A program made the position numbers and the translations under genes. A DNA stretch of 28,858 nucleotides. It comes from an uncultured Prevotella sp. (GTDB taxonomy: Bacteria > Bacteroidota > Bacteroidia > Bacteroidales > Bacteroidaceae). Shown piece after piece: positions 6,548-15,241 of this stretch. Under the pieces are notes generated by a model. That model was not told the DNA's origin. It saw only the letters and a program-made list of their open reading frames with translations, and searched no databases. The first letter of the stretch is position 1. Each line of letters starts with the position of its first letter. Location of the stretch: the NCBI GenBank assembly GCA_900553965.1, contig USFX01000006.1:1-28858 (forward strand), given 5' to 3'.

Positions 6548-6553
6548 AGGAGG
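6548..6553 (+). promoter_or_regulatory. Shine-Dalgarno site of rpmA
   Basis: AGGAGG lies 9 nt before the rpmA ATG at 6563. A full Shine-Dalgarno sequence is rare in Bacteroidetes, where most starts in this window have none. Confidence 0.7.
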
Positions 6554-6562
6554 ACGTAAAAA

Positions 6563-6826
6563 ATGGCACATAAAAAAGGTGTTGGTAGTTCTAAGAACGG
6601 CCGTGAGTCAGCCTCACAGAGATTAGGCGTTAAGATTTGGGGTGGCCAAAAGGTTATCGCCGGCAACATCATCGTTCGCCAGCGTGGCACAAAGCACAAC
6701 CCGGGCAATAACGTGGGTATCGGCAAGGATGACACGCTCTATGCTTTGGTTGACGGTGTCGTGAACTTCAAGAAGGGCCGCTACAACAAGAGTGTCGTAT
6801 CAGTTATTCCCGACGCAGAAGCCTAA
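6563..6826 (+). CDS. rpmA: 50S ribosomal protein bL27
   Basis: An 87-residue protein of normal length. MAHKKGVGSSKNGRESASQRLGVK is the typical bL27 N-terminus, which reaches toward the peptidyl transferase centre; there is no Firmicutes-type cleavable N-terminal extension. The family core (RQRGTKHNPGNNVGIGKDDTLYAL) follows. Second gene of the rplU-rpmA operon. Confidence 0.98.
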   Translation: MAHKKGVGSSKNGRESASQRLGVKIWGGQKVIAGNIIVRQRGTKHNPGNNVGIGKDDTLYALVDGVVNFKKGRYNKSVVSVIPDAEA

Positions 6827-6860
6827 AGTATTTTTCAAATAATTTATTCCAAACAAACAA

Positions 6861-6905
6861 CAGACGTCCCATTTCTCCATTTGGAGAGAAGGGACGTCTG
6901 CTTTA
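6861..6905 (+). terminator. intrinsic terminator of rplU-rpmA
   Basis: CAGACGTCCC (6861-6870) pairs perfectly with GGGACGTCTG (6891-6900); TCTCC/GGAGA pairs inside. A short CTTTAT follows. Confidence 0.85.
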
Positions 6906-7037
6906 TACCCCACCCTGTCCGGTGCAGGAATGCATTAATTTTCAAATTACATCCATTTTCAGTTCATTAAACATGAAAAATATATCACATATACAAAAAG
7001 AGCGGCCGTGTATGTGAAGAAAATGAAATAAATAGCG

Positions 7038-7045
7038 TATCTTTG
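7038..7045 (+). promoter_or_regulatory. -7 element of the carB promoter
   Basis: TATCTTTG followed by CAGAGG. No good TTG lies 20 nt upstream. Expected start is near 7049, giving a leader of about 93 nt that contains GGAGCTCC and an AGGAC/GTCCT pair. This start rules out the longer carB frame that opens at a TTG inside the box. Confidence 0.65.
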
Positions 7046-7141
7046 CAGAGGACATGTTGCATCCGACAAGTTGCTGGAGCTCCTGCACTGCGTCTGGTTG
7101 CACCGTCCTCCCCTGAAGCTCATTTGAAAACAACCATTTTT

Positions 7142-10100
7142 ATGAAGAAAAAGATTGAAAAGGTACTCGTATTGGGTTCGGGTGCCTTAAAAATTGGACA
7201 GGCAGGCGAATTCGACTACTCGGGCTCGCAGGCTCTGAAAGCCCTACGTGAGGAAGGAATCGCGTCGGTGCTTGTCAATCCGAACATTGCTACGATACAG
7301 ACGTCGGAAGGTATTGCCGATAAGGTGTATTTCCAACCGGTAACGACACACTTCGTAACTGAGATTATAAAGAAGGAACGTCCCGACGGTATCCTGCTGG
7401 CATTCGGAGGACAGACCGCTCTGAACTGCGGAACGGAACTCTATCTCAACGGCACGCTGAAAAAATATGGCGTCGAGGTGCTCGGCACGTCGGTAGAGGC
7501 CATCATGTACACCGAAGACCGCGACCTGTTCGTGAAGAAGCTCGACGAAATCAGCCTGAAGACTCCTGTGAGCCAGGCCGTGGAGAATATGGACGACGCA
7601 CTGGCAGCAGCACGCAACATCGGCTATCCGGTGATGATACGCTCGGCATACGCCCTCGGCGGTCTCGGCTCCGGCATCTGCCCCGACGAGAACGTCTTCA
7701 CCGAACTGGCCGGCAGCGCATTCACGTTTGCCCCGCAGATTCTCGTGGAAGAATCGCTCAAGGGATGGAAGGAGATTGAGTTTGAGGTCATACGCGACGC
7801 CAACGACCACTGCTTCACCGTTGCATCAATGGAGAACTTCGACCCGCTGGGCATACACACTGGCGAATCAATCGTCGTCGCACCGACATGCTCGCTGACG
7901 GATGAGCAGGTGAAGATGCTTCAGGAGATTTCAATCCGCTGCGTACGCCATCTGGGTATCGTCGGCGAATGTAACATACAGTTCGCATTCAACGCCACGA
8001 CAAACGACTACCGCATCATCGAGGTCAACGCCCGTCTTAGCCGCTCGTCGGCCCTCGCCTCAAAGGCCACGGGATATCCGCTGGCTTTCGTCGCTGCAAA
8101 GATTGCGCTCGGATACACGCTCGACCAGATTGGAGAGATGGGCACGCCCAACTCGGCATACGTCGCCCCGCAGCTCGACTATATGATATGCAAGATTCCG
8201 CGCTGGGACCTCACGAAGTTCGCCGGAGTGAGCCGTCTGATAGGCTCATCGATGAAGTCTGTCGGCGAGATAATGTCCATCGGACGCTCGTTCGAGGAGA
8301 TGATACAGAAGGGTCTGCGCATGATCGGTCAGGGCATGCACGGCTTTGTCGGCAACGACCACACCCGCTTCGACAACCTCGACGAGGAGCTGGCCAATCC
8401 GACCGACCTGCGCATCTTCGCCATCGCACAGGCACTGGAGGAGGGCTACAGCGTCGAGCGCATCGAAGAGCTGACCAAGATTGACACGTGGTTCCTCGAC
8501 CGCCTGAAGAACATCGTCGACCTGAAGCACAAGCTGATGGAATACGACAGTCTGGAGGAACTGCCAGACGAACTGCTGCGCGAAGTGAAATGCGCCGGCT
8601 TCTCCGATTTCCAGATTGCCCGCTTCGTGCTGAAACCGCAGACGGGAAACATGGAGAAGGAGAATCTCGAAGTGCGCCGCCACCGCAAGCAGCGCGGCAT
8701 CCTGCCCACGGTGAAGCGCATCAACACCGTGGCGAGCGAGCATCCCGAACTGACCAACTATCTGTATATGACATACGCCACCGAAGACCACGACATCAGC
8801 TTCGGCAGCGACGAGAAGTCTGTCATCGTGCTCGGCAGCGGCGCCTACCGCATCGGCTCGTCCGTTGAGTTCGACTGGTGTTCGGTCAACGCCATCAACA
8901 CGGCGCGCAAGCTGGGATACAAGTCCATCATGATAAACTACAACCCCGAGACGGTGTCCACCGACTATGACATGTGCGACCGCCTCTATTTCGACGAGCT
9001 CTCGCTGGAGCGCGTTCTCGACGTGATTGACCTGGAGACACCGCGCGGCGTGATTGTGAGCGTGGGCGGTCAGATTCCGAACAATCTGGCCATGAAGCTC
9101 CACCGCAACGGCGTGAGCGTTCTCGGCACGTCGCCCGTCGACATCGACCGCGCCGAAAACCGCGACAAGTTCTCGGCCATGCTCGACAAGCTCGGCATCG
9201 ACCAGCCGGCATGGCGCGCGCTGACATCGTTCGACGACATCAAGGAGTTTGTCGACAAGGTCGGCTTCCCCGTCCTCGTACGTCCGTCGTACGTCCTGTC
9301 GGGAGCGGCGATGAACGTCTGCCACTCGTTCGACGAGCTGGAGCGTTTCCTCAAGATGGCCACCGAGGTGAGCAAGGAGTTCCCCGTGGTGGTTTCGCAG
9401 TTCATGCAGGAAACAAAGGAGATTGAGTTCGACGCCGTGGCCGACAAGGGTCAGGTCGTTGAATACGCCATATCGGAGCATGTCGAGTATGCCGGCGTCC
9501 ACTCGGGCGACGCGACAATGGTATTCCCGGCGCAGAACATCTACTTCTCCACAGTGCGCCAGATAAAGAAGATCGCGCGCAAGATAGCGGAAGAGCTGAA
9601 CATCAGCGGTCCGTTCAACATCCAGTTCCTCGCCAAGAATCGCGAGATAAAGGTAATCGAGTGCAACCTGCGCGCGTCGCGCTCGTTCCCCTTCGTAAGT
9701 AAGATTCTGAAGCGCAACTTCATCGAGACGGCCACGAAGATAATGCTCGGCGCACCCTACGCACAGCCCGACAAGAGCGAGTTCGACATCGACCGCATCG
9801 GCGTGAAAGCATCACAGTTCTCATTCGCCCGTCTGCAGAACGCCGACCCCGTGCTCGGCGTCGACATGTCATCGACGGGAGAGGTCGGCTGCTTGGGCGA
9901 CGACATGAACGAGGCGCTGCTCAACGCCCTCATCGCCACGGGCTACCGCATCCCCGAGAAGCGCATCCTCATCTCTTCCGGCGGCGCCAAGGGCAAGGTG
10001 TCACTGCTCGAACCGGCCATGCAGCTCGTCAAGAAGGGATATGAGGTCTACGCCACAGCCGGCACGGCCAAGTTCTTCAACGAGAACGGCGTAAGCGCGA

Positions 10101-10363
10101 TAACCGTCGGATGGCCCGACGAGAACTGCGAGAACAACGTGATGGACATGATTGCCGAACACAAGTTCGACCTCATCATCAACGTTCCGAAGAACCATTC
10201 AAGGCGCGAGCTGACCAACGGCTACCGCATCCGCCGCGGGGCAATCGACCACAACATCCCGCTGATGACCAACATCCGTCTGGCCAAAGCCTTCATCGAA
10301 GCATTCTGCGCCCTCGGCGAGCAGGACATCAAGATTAAGAGCTGGCAGGAATACAACGCATAA
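7142..10363 (+). CDS. carB: carbamoyl-phosphate synthase, large subunit
   Basis: A 1073-residue protein, the usual CarB length, from the ATG at 7142 (MKKKIEKVLVLGSGALKIGQAGEFDYSGSQ). It makes carbamoyl phosphate from bicarbonate, ATP and ammonia delivered by CarA, feeding pyrimidine and arginine synthesis. Two homologous halves are visible, each opening with a VLGSGxxxIGxxxEFD motif (near residues 8 and about 560) and each with an ATP-grasp core ending in IEVNARLSRSSALASKATGYPLA or IECNLRASRSFPFVSK. The C-terminal methylglyoxal-synthase-like regulatory domain starts near KRILISSGGAKGKVSLL. carA is not adjacent in this window, so it must lie elsewhere. Own promoter and terminator. Confidence 0.97.
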   Translation: MKKKIEKVLVLGSGALKIGQAGEFDYSGSQALKALREEGIASVLVNPNIATIQTSEGIADKVYFQPVTTHFVTEIIKKERPDGILLAFGGQTALNCGTELYLNGTLKKYGVEVLGTSVEAIMYTEDRDLFVKKLDEISLKTPVSQAVENMDDALAAARNIGYPVMIRSAYALGGLGSGICPDENVFTELAGSAFTFAPQILVEESLKGWKEIEFEVIRDANDHCFTVASMENFDPLGIHTGESIVVAPTCSLTDEQVKMLQEISIRCVRHLGIVGECNIQFAFNATTNDYRIIEVNARLSRSSALASKATGYPLAFVAAKIALGYTLDQIGEMGTPNSAYVAPQLDYMICKIPRWDLTKFAGVSRLIGSSMKSVGEIMSIGRSFEEMIQKGLRMIGQGMHGFVGNDHTRFDNLDEELANPTDLRIFAIAQALEEGYSVERIEELTKIDTWFLDRLKNIVDLKHKLMEYDSLEELPDELLREVKCAGFSDFQIARFVLKPQTGNMEKENLEVRRHRKQRGILPTVKRINTVASEHPELTNYLYMTYATEDHDISFGSDEKSVIVLGSGAYRIGSSVEFDWCSVNAINTARKLGYKSIMINYNPETVSTDYDMCDRLYFDELSLERVLDVIDLETPRGVIVSVGGQIPNNLAMKLHRNGVSVLGTSPVDIDRAENRDKFSAMLDKLGIDQPAWRALTSFDDIKEFVDKVGFPVLVRPSYVLSGAAMNVCHSFDELERFLKMATEVSKEFPVVVSQFMQETKEIEFDAVADKGQVVEYAISEHVEYAGVHSGDATMVFPAQNIYFSTVRQIKKIARKIAEELNISGPFNIQFLAKNREIKVIECNLRASRSFPFVSKILKRNFIETATKIMLGAPYAQPDKSEFDIDRIGVKASQFSFARLQNADPVLGVDMSSTGEVGCLGDDMNEALLNALIATGYRIPEKRILISSGGAKGKVSLLEPAMQLVKKGYEVYATAGTAKFFNENGVSAITVGWPDENCENNVMDMIAEHKFDLIINVPKNHSRRELTNGYRIRRGAIDHNIPLMTNIRLAKAFIEAFCALGEQDIKIKSWQEYNA

Positions 10364-10391
10364 CGGCGCAAGTCGAAAACATTCATAAACG

Positions 10392-10437
10392 ACAGAGGTG
10401 CGGAGGAAGTTCATTCCCCGCACCTCTGTTGTTTTTA
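10392..10437 (+). terminator. intrinsic terminator of carB
   Basis: ACAGAGGTGCGG (10392-10403) pairs with CCGCACCTCTGT (10418-10429), followed by TGTTTTTA. Confidence 0.9.
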
Positions 10438-10487
10438 TAGTCAGCCGCTAAATATGTTTAGTATCACATCCGCACTTTTCCTATATA

Positions 10488-10515
10488 TTTAAAATAAGAT
10501 CAGTCTTATTTTAAA
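10488..10515. other. perfect 12-bp hairpin upstream of serS
   Basis: TTTAAAATAAGA and TCTTATTTTAAA flank a TCAG loop. It has no G+C-rich core, so it is not a typical terminator. It lies over 200 bp before the serS promoter in otherwise featureless DNA (10438-10726) and could be a regulator site or a transposon scar. Confidence 0.6.
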
Positions 10516-10726
10516 GGTAACCTAAAACGCTATGTATATAACAATCGTCCGGCACACTATATTAATTGTCACCTTCAAGAAAAGTGTCAATAATTGTCCG
10601 CGTGTTTGACGGCATATCCGTTTCTGATACCACATATCGCTTCACACCCATATTCTTTAATCCAAAACTTCAGCCTCCATATTACCATTCTTTCAGATTT
10701 GTTTCGTTTATTACAGCAATTTGTAT

Positions 10727-10734
10727 TAACTTTG
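10727..10734 (+). promoter_or_regulatory. -7 element of the serS promoter
   Basis: TAACTTTG followed by CAGC. A TTCG at 10703-10706 sits at the right spacing (20 nt) as a weak -33 box. Expected start is near 10738, a leader of about 33 nt. Confidence 0.65.
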
Positions 10735-10770
10735 CAGCTATATATTGACAACATTTAATTTTATTATATT

Positions 10771-12060
10771 ATGCTTACACTCAAACTCATCAGTGAGGAA
10801 ACTGAACGTGTGATTAAAGGCTTGGAGAAAAAGCACTTCAAAGGTGCCAGAGAAGCCATCGACAATGTGTTGGAAGCAGACAAGCGCCGCAAGGAAGCAC
10901 AGGCAAAATCGGACAAGAACAAACAGGAAGCCAAGCAGATGGCTGCGCAGATTGGCGCGCTTATGAAGCAAGGCAAGAAAGACGAAGTTGAAGAAATCAA
11001 GACTAAGGTGGCCGAACTGAAACAGGCAGACAAGGCACTGGAAGAAGAAATGGCTACCGCAGAAAAGGAACTGACAACACTTCTCTGCTCAATACCAAAT
11101 ATACCGAACGACGACGTGCCCGAAGGCGTGGGCGCCGAGGACAACGTGGTGGTGAAGACCGGCGGTCCGATGCCTGAGCTGGGCGACGACGCAATGTGTC
11201 ACTGGGACCTCTGCAAGAAATACAATCTCATCGACTTCGACCTCGGCGTGAAGATTACCGGTGCCGGCTTCCCCGTGTACATCGGCAAGATGGCACGCCT
11301 GCAGCGCGCCCTTGAGGCCTTCTTCCTTGAAGAGGCACGCAGGAGCGGCTATCTGGAGGTGCAGCCGCCTTACGTCGTGAACGAGGCTTCGGGCTACGGC
11401 ACAGGCCAGCTGCCCGACAAGGAGGGACAGATGTATCACTGCAACGAGGACAACCTCTACCTCATACCGACGGCCGAGGTGCCAGTGACGAACATCTTCC
11501 GCGACGTCATCCTCGACGAGAAGGAGCTGCCCATCAAGCGCTGCGCCTACTCGGGATGCTTCCGCCGCGAGGCCGGCAGCTACGGTAAGGACGTGCGCGG
11601 ACTGAACCGTCTGCACCAGTTCGACAAGGTTGAAATCGTGCGCATCGACAAGCCGGAGCACTCTTACAAGAGCCTCGACGAGATGCTGGAGCACGTGGAG
11701 GGACTGGTGAAGAAGCTGGAGCTGCCCTACCGCATACTGCGTCTGTGCGGCGGCGACATGAGCTTCACATCTGCCATCTGCTACGACTTCGAGGTGTACA
11801 GTGCCGCACAGAAGCGCTGGCTCGAGGTTTCGTCTGTATCAAACTTCGAGAGCTATCAGGCCAATCGTTTGAAGTGCCGCTACCGAAACGCCGAAACGAA
11901 AAAGACTGAATTGTGTCACACGCTTAACGGCTCAGCCCTCGCCCTCCCCCGCATCGTGGCCGCCATCATCGAGAATAACCAAACACCAGAAGGCATCCGC
12001 GTGCCGAAGTGCCTCGTGCCGTATTGCGGATTTGAGATACTGGACGACAAGAACTTTTAA
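10771..12060 (+). CDS. serS: seryl-tRNA synthetase
   Basis: A 429-residue class II synthetase that charges tRNA-Ser (and tRNA-Sec where present). Residues about 25-105 form the long antiparallel coiled-coil arm that binds the tRNA, visible as a Lys/Glu/Ala-rich stretch. The catalytic core has PTAEVPVTN, motif 2 with FRREAGSYGKDVRGLNRLHQF, and motif 3 with LCHTLNGSALALPRIVAAIIEN. Length is normal. It is monocistronic with its own promoter; the 260-bp gap after it contains only hairpins. Confidence 0.98.
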   Translation: MLTLKLISEETERVIKGLEKKHFKGAREAIDNVLEADKRRKEAQAKSDKNKQEAKQMAAQIGALMKQGKKDEVEEIKTKVAELKQADKALEEEMATAEKELTTLLCSIPNIPNDDVPEGVGAEDNVVVKTGGPMPELGDDAMCHWDLCKKYNLIDFDLGVKITGAGFPVYIGKMARLQRALEAFFLEEARRSGYLEVQPPYVVNEASGYGTGQLPDKEGQMYHCNEDNLYLIPTAEVPVTNIFRDVILDEKELPIKRCAYSGCFRREAGSYGKDVRGLNRLHQFDKVEIVRIDKPEHSYKSLDEMLEHVEGLVKKLELPYRILRLCGGDMSFTSAICYDFEVYSAAQKRWLEVSSVSNFESYQANRLKCRYRNAETKKTELCHTLNGSALALPRIVAAIIENNQTPEGIRVPKCLVPYCGFEILDDKNF

Positions 12061-12081
12061 AAGTCAATCCGGCCCCTTATA

Positions 12082-12206
12082 ATCCCCAAGGGGGATGGCT
12101 GGAATAGAGAACTTTAGCAGCAAATGACAATACAATAATGCTGAATATTGGGACACGGAGACACACAACCGACGGTTATATACCGAAAAGTTGTGAGTCT
12201 CCGTGT
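12082..12206. terminator. two stem-loops between serS and the reductase fusion gene
   Basis: ATCCCC/GGGGAT (12082-12087 with 12091-12096) forms a short G+C hairpin. Further on, ACACGGAGAC plus ACAAC (12153-12169) pairs with GTTGT plus GTCTCCGTGT (12190-12206) around an inner GGT/ACC pair. Neither has a good T-run, so they may end serS transcription only weakly or be repeat remnants; the second resembles the cacggagac repeat arm at 18662. No clear promoter for the next gene was found in 12207-12320. Confidence 0.5.
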
Positions 12207-12320
12207 TCTGCTTATAGCATCGTCAAACTCTGTAAAACCTAAAACGATACCGGCGACACTGCTCTACGGCTATATGTCCCTGTATTCTTTATATTTCCAA
12301 CACCGTTAATACATATATCT

Positions 12321-14771
12321 ATGTTCAAGATAGTAAAGAAACATCGCTTCTCAGAGAAAGTATTTCTTTTTGAGATCGAGGCTCCGCTGATAGCGAAGAG
12401 CCGTAAAGCAGGAAACTTCGTGATTGTGCGCGTCGACGAGAAGGGCGAGCGCATGCCGTTGACGATAGCCGACGCCGATGTGAACAAGGGCACAATAACG
12501 CTCGTTGTGCAGGAAGTGGGTCTGTCGTCGATAAAGCTGTGCCGGCTGAACGAGGGTGACTGCGTGGCCGATGTTGTAGGCCCGCTCGGCAATCCCACGC
12601 ACATCGAGAAGTTCGGCACGGTGATATGCGCAGGCGGTGGCGTGGGCGTGGCGCCCATGCTGCCCATCATACGCGCACTGAAAGCCGCTGGCAACCGCGT
12701 GCTGTCCGTAATCGCCGGACGCAACAAAGACCTTATCATATTGGAGGACGAGGTGCGCGCGAGCAGCGACGAGCTTATCATCATGACCGATGACGGGTCG
12801 TACGGCGAGAAAGGCGTGGTGACCGTCGGCATTGAGAAGTTCATCAAGCAGGAAGGCCACGTGGACAAGGCCTTCGCCATCGGCCCTCCGATAATGATGA
12901 AGTTCTGCTGTCTGCTGACACAGAAATACGGCATACCTACTGACGTGTCGCTAAACACCATCATGGTTGACGGCACGGGAATGTGCGGTGCTTGCCGCCT
13001 GACCATCGGCGGAAAGACGAATTTCGTCTGCATCGACGGCCCCGAGTTCGACGGTGCTCTGGTTGATTGGGACGAGATGTTCAAGCGCATGGGAACGTTC
13101 AAGCGCGCAGAGCAGGAAGAGCTGGAACATTTTGAGGAACATGTGGCCGCGGCCTCCACCACAGCCTCCCCCGGCCCCTCCAAAGGAGGGGAGCACGGTG
13201 CTTCCGTTGATAATGACAAGAAGGATTATGAGGTGAAGAAAGAGAACAATCTTGCGGGCGCCGAGGGAAAGAACGACGCGGAATATACGGCCGCAGACAA
13301 GAACAACGCCGGTGTATCAATAGACGAACTGACATCACGCGACGCACAGTGGCGCAAGGACTTACGCGCGGCCGTTAAACCAAAGGAGCGCACGGCCATA
13401 GAGCGTGTGAAGATGCCGGAGCTCGACCCAGTCTACCGCGCCACGACACGCACGGAGGAGGTGAACATCGGTCTTACGCCCGAGATGGCCATGACGGAAG
13501 CCAAGCGCTGTCTCGACTGCGCCAAGCCGAGCTGCGTTGAGGGATGTCCCGTGAACATCAACATACCGTCGTTCGTCAAGAACATCGAGCGCGGCGATTT
13601 CCTTTCAGCCGCCAAGGTGCTGAAACAGACCTCAGCCCTGCCCGCCGTCTGCGGCCGCGTCTGCCCGCAGGAGAAGCAGTGCGAGAGCCGCTGCATACAT
13701 CTGAAGATGAACGAGCCGGCCGTGGCCATCGGCTATCTGGAGCGCTTCGCCGCCGACTACGAGCGCGAGAGCGGCAACATTTCCATTCCGGAGATTGCCC
13801 CGGCCAACGGCATGAAGATAGCCGTCGTAGGTTCAGGTCCGTCAGGACTGAGCTTTGCCGGCGACATGGTGAAGCGCGGTTACGAGGTGTATGTGTTCGA
13901 GGCGCTGCACGAGATTGGCGGCGTGCTGAAATACGGTATTCCCGAGTTCCGCCTGCCCAACCGCATCGTCGACGTCGAGATTGACAACCTGCGCAAGATG
14001 GGCGTACACTTCGAGACCGACTGCATCGTGGGCAAGACCATATCCATAGAGCAGCTGGAGGCCGACGGCTTCAAGGGAATCTTCGTCGGTTCGGGCGCCG
14101 GACTGCCCAACTTCATGGACATACCGGGCGAGAACCTCATCAACATAATGTCGTCGAACGAATATCTGACGCGCGTAAACCTGATGGACGCCGCCAATCC
14201 GACAACGGACACGCCGATGAACTTCGGCAAGCGCGTGATGGTGGTCGGCGGAGGAAACACGGCGATGGACTCATGCCGCACGGCAAAGCGCCTCGGCGCC
14301 GAGGTGACCATCGTCTACCGCCGCTCGGAGGCCGAGATGCCCGCCCGCCTCGAGGAGGTGAAGCATGCACGCGAGGAAGGCATCGAGTTCCTCACGCTCC
14401 ACAATCCCATCGAATACATCAGTGACGAAAACGGAGCCGTACGTCAGGCCGTGCTGGAGGTGATGCGCCTCGGCGAGCCTGACGCAAGCGGACGCCGGCG
14501 CCCCGAACCCACGGGCGAGACAAAGACCATCGACGTCGATCAGGTAATCGTGGCCATAGGCGTATCGCCCAATCCGCTCGTACCGAAATCCGTCGAGGGA
14601 CTGGAGCTCGGCCGCAAGAACACCATCGTGGTTGACGACACGATGCGCTCGTCGCGCCCTGACCTCTTTGCCGGAGGCGACATCGTGCGCGGAGGCGCGA
14701 CGGTAATCCTCGCCATGGGCGACGGACGGCGCGCAGCCGAGAACATGGACAAACAACTCAAAGGAGAATAA
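12321..14771 (+). CDS. NfnA-NfnB-type fusion: ferredoxin-NADP reductase + glutamate synthase small subunit-like
   Basis: An 816-residue fusion. Residues 1-265 are a ferredoxin-NADP reductase/dihydroorotate dehydrogenase electron-transfer-subunit-like module: flavin-binding RMPLTIAD, pyridine-nucleotide loop CAGGGVGVAPMLPI, and a [2Fe-2S] site with Cys222, Cys225 and Cys237. Residues about 375-816 resemble GltD: Cys397/400/405/409 and Cys444/448/454/458 for [4Fe-4S] clusters, FAD loop VVGSGPSGLS (502-511) and NADPH loop VVGGGNTAMD (641-650). As separate subunits these form NfnAB, which couples NADH, NADPH and ferredoxin by electron bifurcation. The fused form is common in Bacteroidales annotations. 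The linker (about 270-335) is low-complexity and contains a palindromic insert at 13165-13193. True bifurcation versus simple transhydrogenation cannot be told from sequence. Confidence 0.9.
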   Translation: MFKIVKKHRFSEKVFLFEIEAPLIAKSRKAGNFVIVRVDEKGERMPLTIADADVNKGTITLVVQEVGLSSIKLCRLNEGDCVADVVGPLGNPTHIEKFGTVICAGGGVGVAPMLPIIRALKAAGNRVLSVIAGRNKDLIILEDEVRASSDELIIMTDDGSYGEKGVVTVGIEKFIKQEGHVDKAFAIGPPIMMKFCCLLTQKYGIPTDVSLNTIMVDGTGMCGACRLTIGGKTNFVCIDGPEFDGALVDWDEMFKRMGTFKRAEQEELEHFEEHVAAASTTASPGPSKGGEHGASVDNDKKDYEVKKENNLAGAEGKNDAEYTAADKNNAGVSIDELTSRDAQWRKDLRAAVKPKERTAIERVKMPELDPVYRATTRTEEVNIGLTPEMAMTEAKRCLDCAKPSCVEGCPVNINIPSFVKNIERGDFLSAAKVLKQTSALPAVCGRVCPQEKQCESRCIHLKMNEPAVAIGYLERFAADYERESGNISIPEIAPANGMKIAVVGSGPSGLSFAGDMVKRGYEVYVFEALHEIGGVLKYGIPEFRLPNRIVDVEIDNLRKMGVHFETDCIVGKTISIEQLEADGFKGIFVGSGAGLPNFMDIPGENLINIMSSNEYLTRVNLMDAANPTTDTPMNFGKRVMVVGGGNTAMDSCRTAKRLGAEVTIVYRRSEAEMPARLEEVKHAREEGIEFLTLHNPIEYISDENGAVRQAVLEVMRLGEPDASGRRRPEPTGETKTIDVDQVIVAIGVSPNPLVPKSVEGLELGRKNTIVVDDTMRSSRPDLFAGGDIVRGGATVILAMGDGRRAAENMDKQLKGE
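13165..13193. repeat. palindromic repeat inside the fusion-gene linker
   Basis: CCCCTCC (13175-13181), AAA, GGAGGGG (13185-13191), preceded by a C-rich stretch. This type of hairpin is one I remember from intergenic DNA of Prevotella. Here it sits in frame inside the coding sequence and is translated as SPGPSKGGE within the interdomain linker, where an insertion is harmless. Confidence 0.6.
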
Positions 14772-14784
14772 AGTCACAGAAACA

Positions 14785-14844
14785 AAGCCCGCCCGCCGCT
14801 GACGCACACATCTTAAGTGCGTCACGAGCATGGACGGGCTTTTA
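14785..14844 (+). terminator. branched intrinsic terminator after the fusion gene
   Basis: An outer stem GCCCG (14787-14791) with CGGGC (14835-14839) encloses a perfect inner stem TGACGCAC (14800-14807) with GTGCGTCA (14817-14824), followed by TTTT. It overlaps the longest possible frame of the next gene, which argues for the later start at 14860. Confidence 0.75.
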
Positions 14845-14859
14845 TCAACACCAAAACCG

Positions 14860-15228
14860 ATGAACGGAACATACACAATACTGCTGCTCGTGATGAGCAA
14901 CATCTTCATGACACTCGCCTGGTACGGTCATCTGCGCCTGCAGCAGAACGGCACGTCCGCCGGATGGCCCCTGCTGGGCGTGATAGCCTTTTCATGGGCA
15001 ATAGCTTTCTTTGAATACTGCTGTCAGGTGCCGGCCAACCGCATCGGCTTCGACGGCAACGGCGGCCCGTTCAGCCTCGTACAACTGAAAGTGATACAGG
15101 AGTGCATCAGCCTTATCGTATTTGCGGTTCTCGCCAACATCATGTTTCAGGGCCAGAGCCTCCACTGGAATCACGCCCTGGCGTTCCTCATGCTCATATT
15201 TGCCGTCTATCTTGTTTTTATGAAGTAA
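14860..15228 (+). CDS. DUF486 (DMT-type) small membrane protein
   Basis: A 122-residue protein from the ATG at 14860; an upstream ATG at 14830 falls inside the terminator hairpin. Four hydrophobic segments are visible (about residues 5-22, 32-50, 80-98 and 104-121). The central AFFEYCCQVPANRIG and the following PFSLVQLKVIQE are signatures of the DUF486 family (PF04342), related to drug/metabolite transporters. Substrate unknown. The TtcA-like gene begins 14 bp later, so they are probably one transcript. No promoter is visible between the terminator and the start. Confidence 0.88.
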   Translation: MNGTYTILLLVMSNIFMTLAWYGHLRLQQNGTSAGWPLLGVIAFSWAIAFFEYCCQVPANRIGFDGNGGPFSLVQLKVIQECISLIVFAVLANIMFQGQSLHWNHALAFLMLIFAVYLVFMK

Positions 15229-15241
15229 CGCCGACCCTCAC

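Noticed and set aside
7043..7141. Upstream TTG extension of carB
   Set aside because: The TTG lies inside the -7 promoter box and the extra 33 residues have no counterpart in the family.
8246..9502. 418-codon open frame on the minus strand opposite carB
   Set aside because: It is a shadow of the high third-position G+C of carB; the plus-strand protein is unmistakable.
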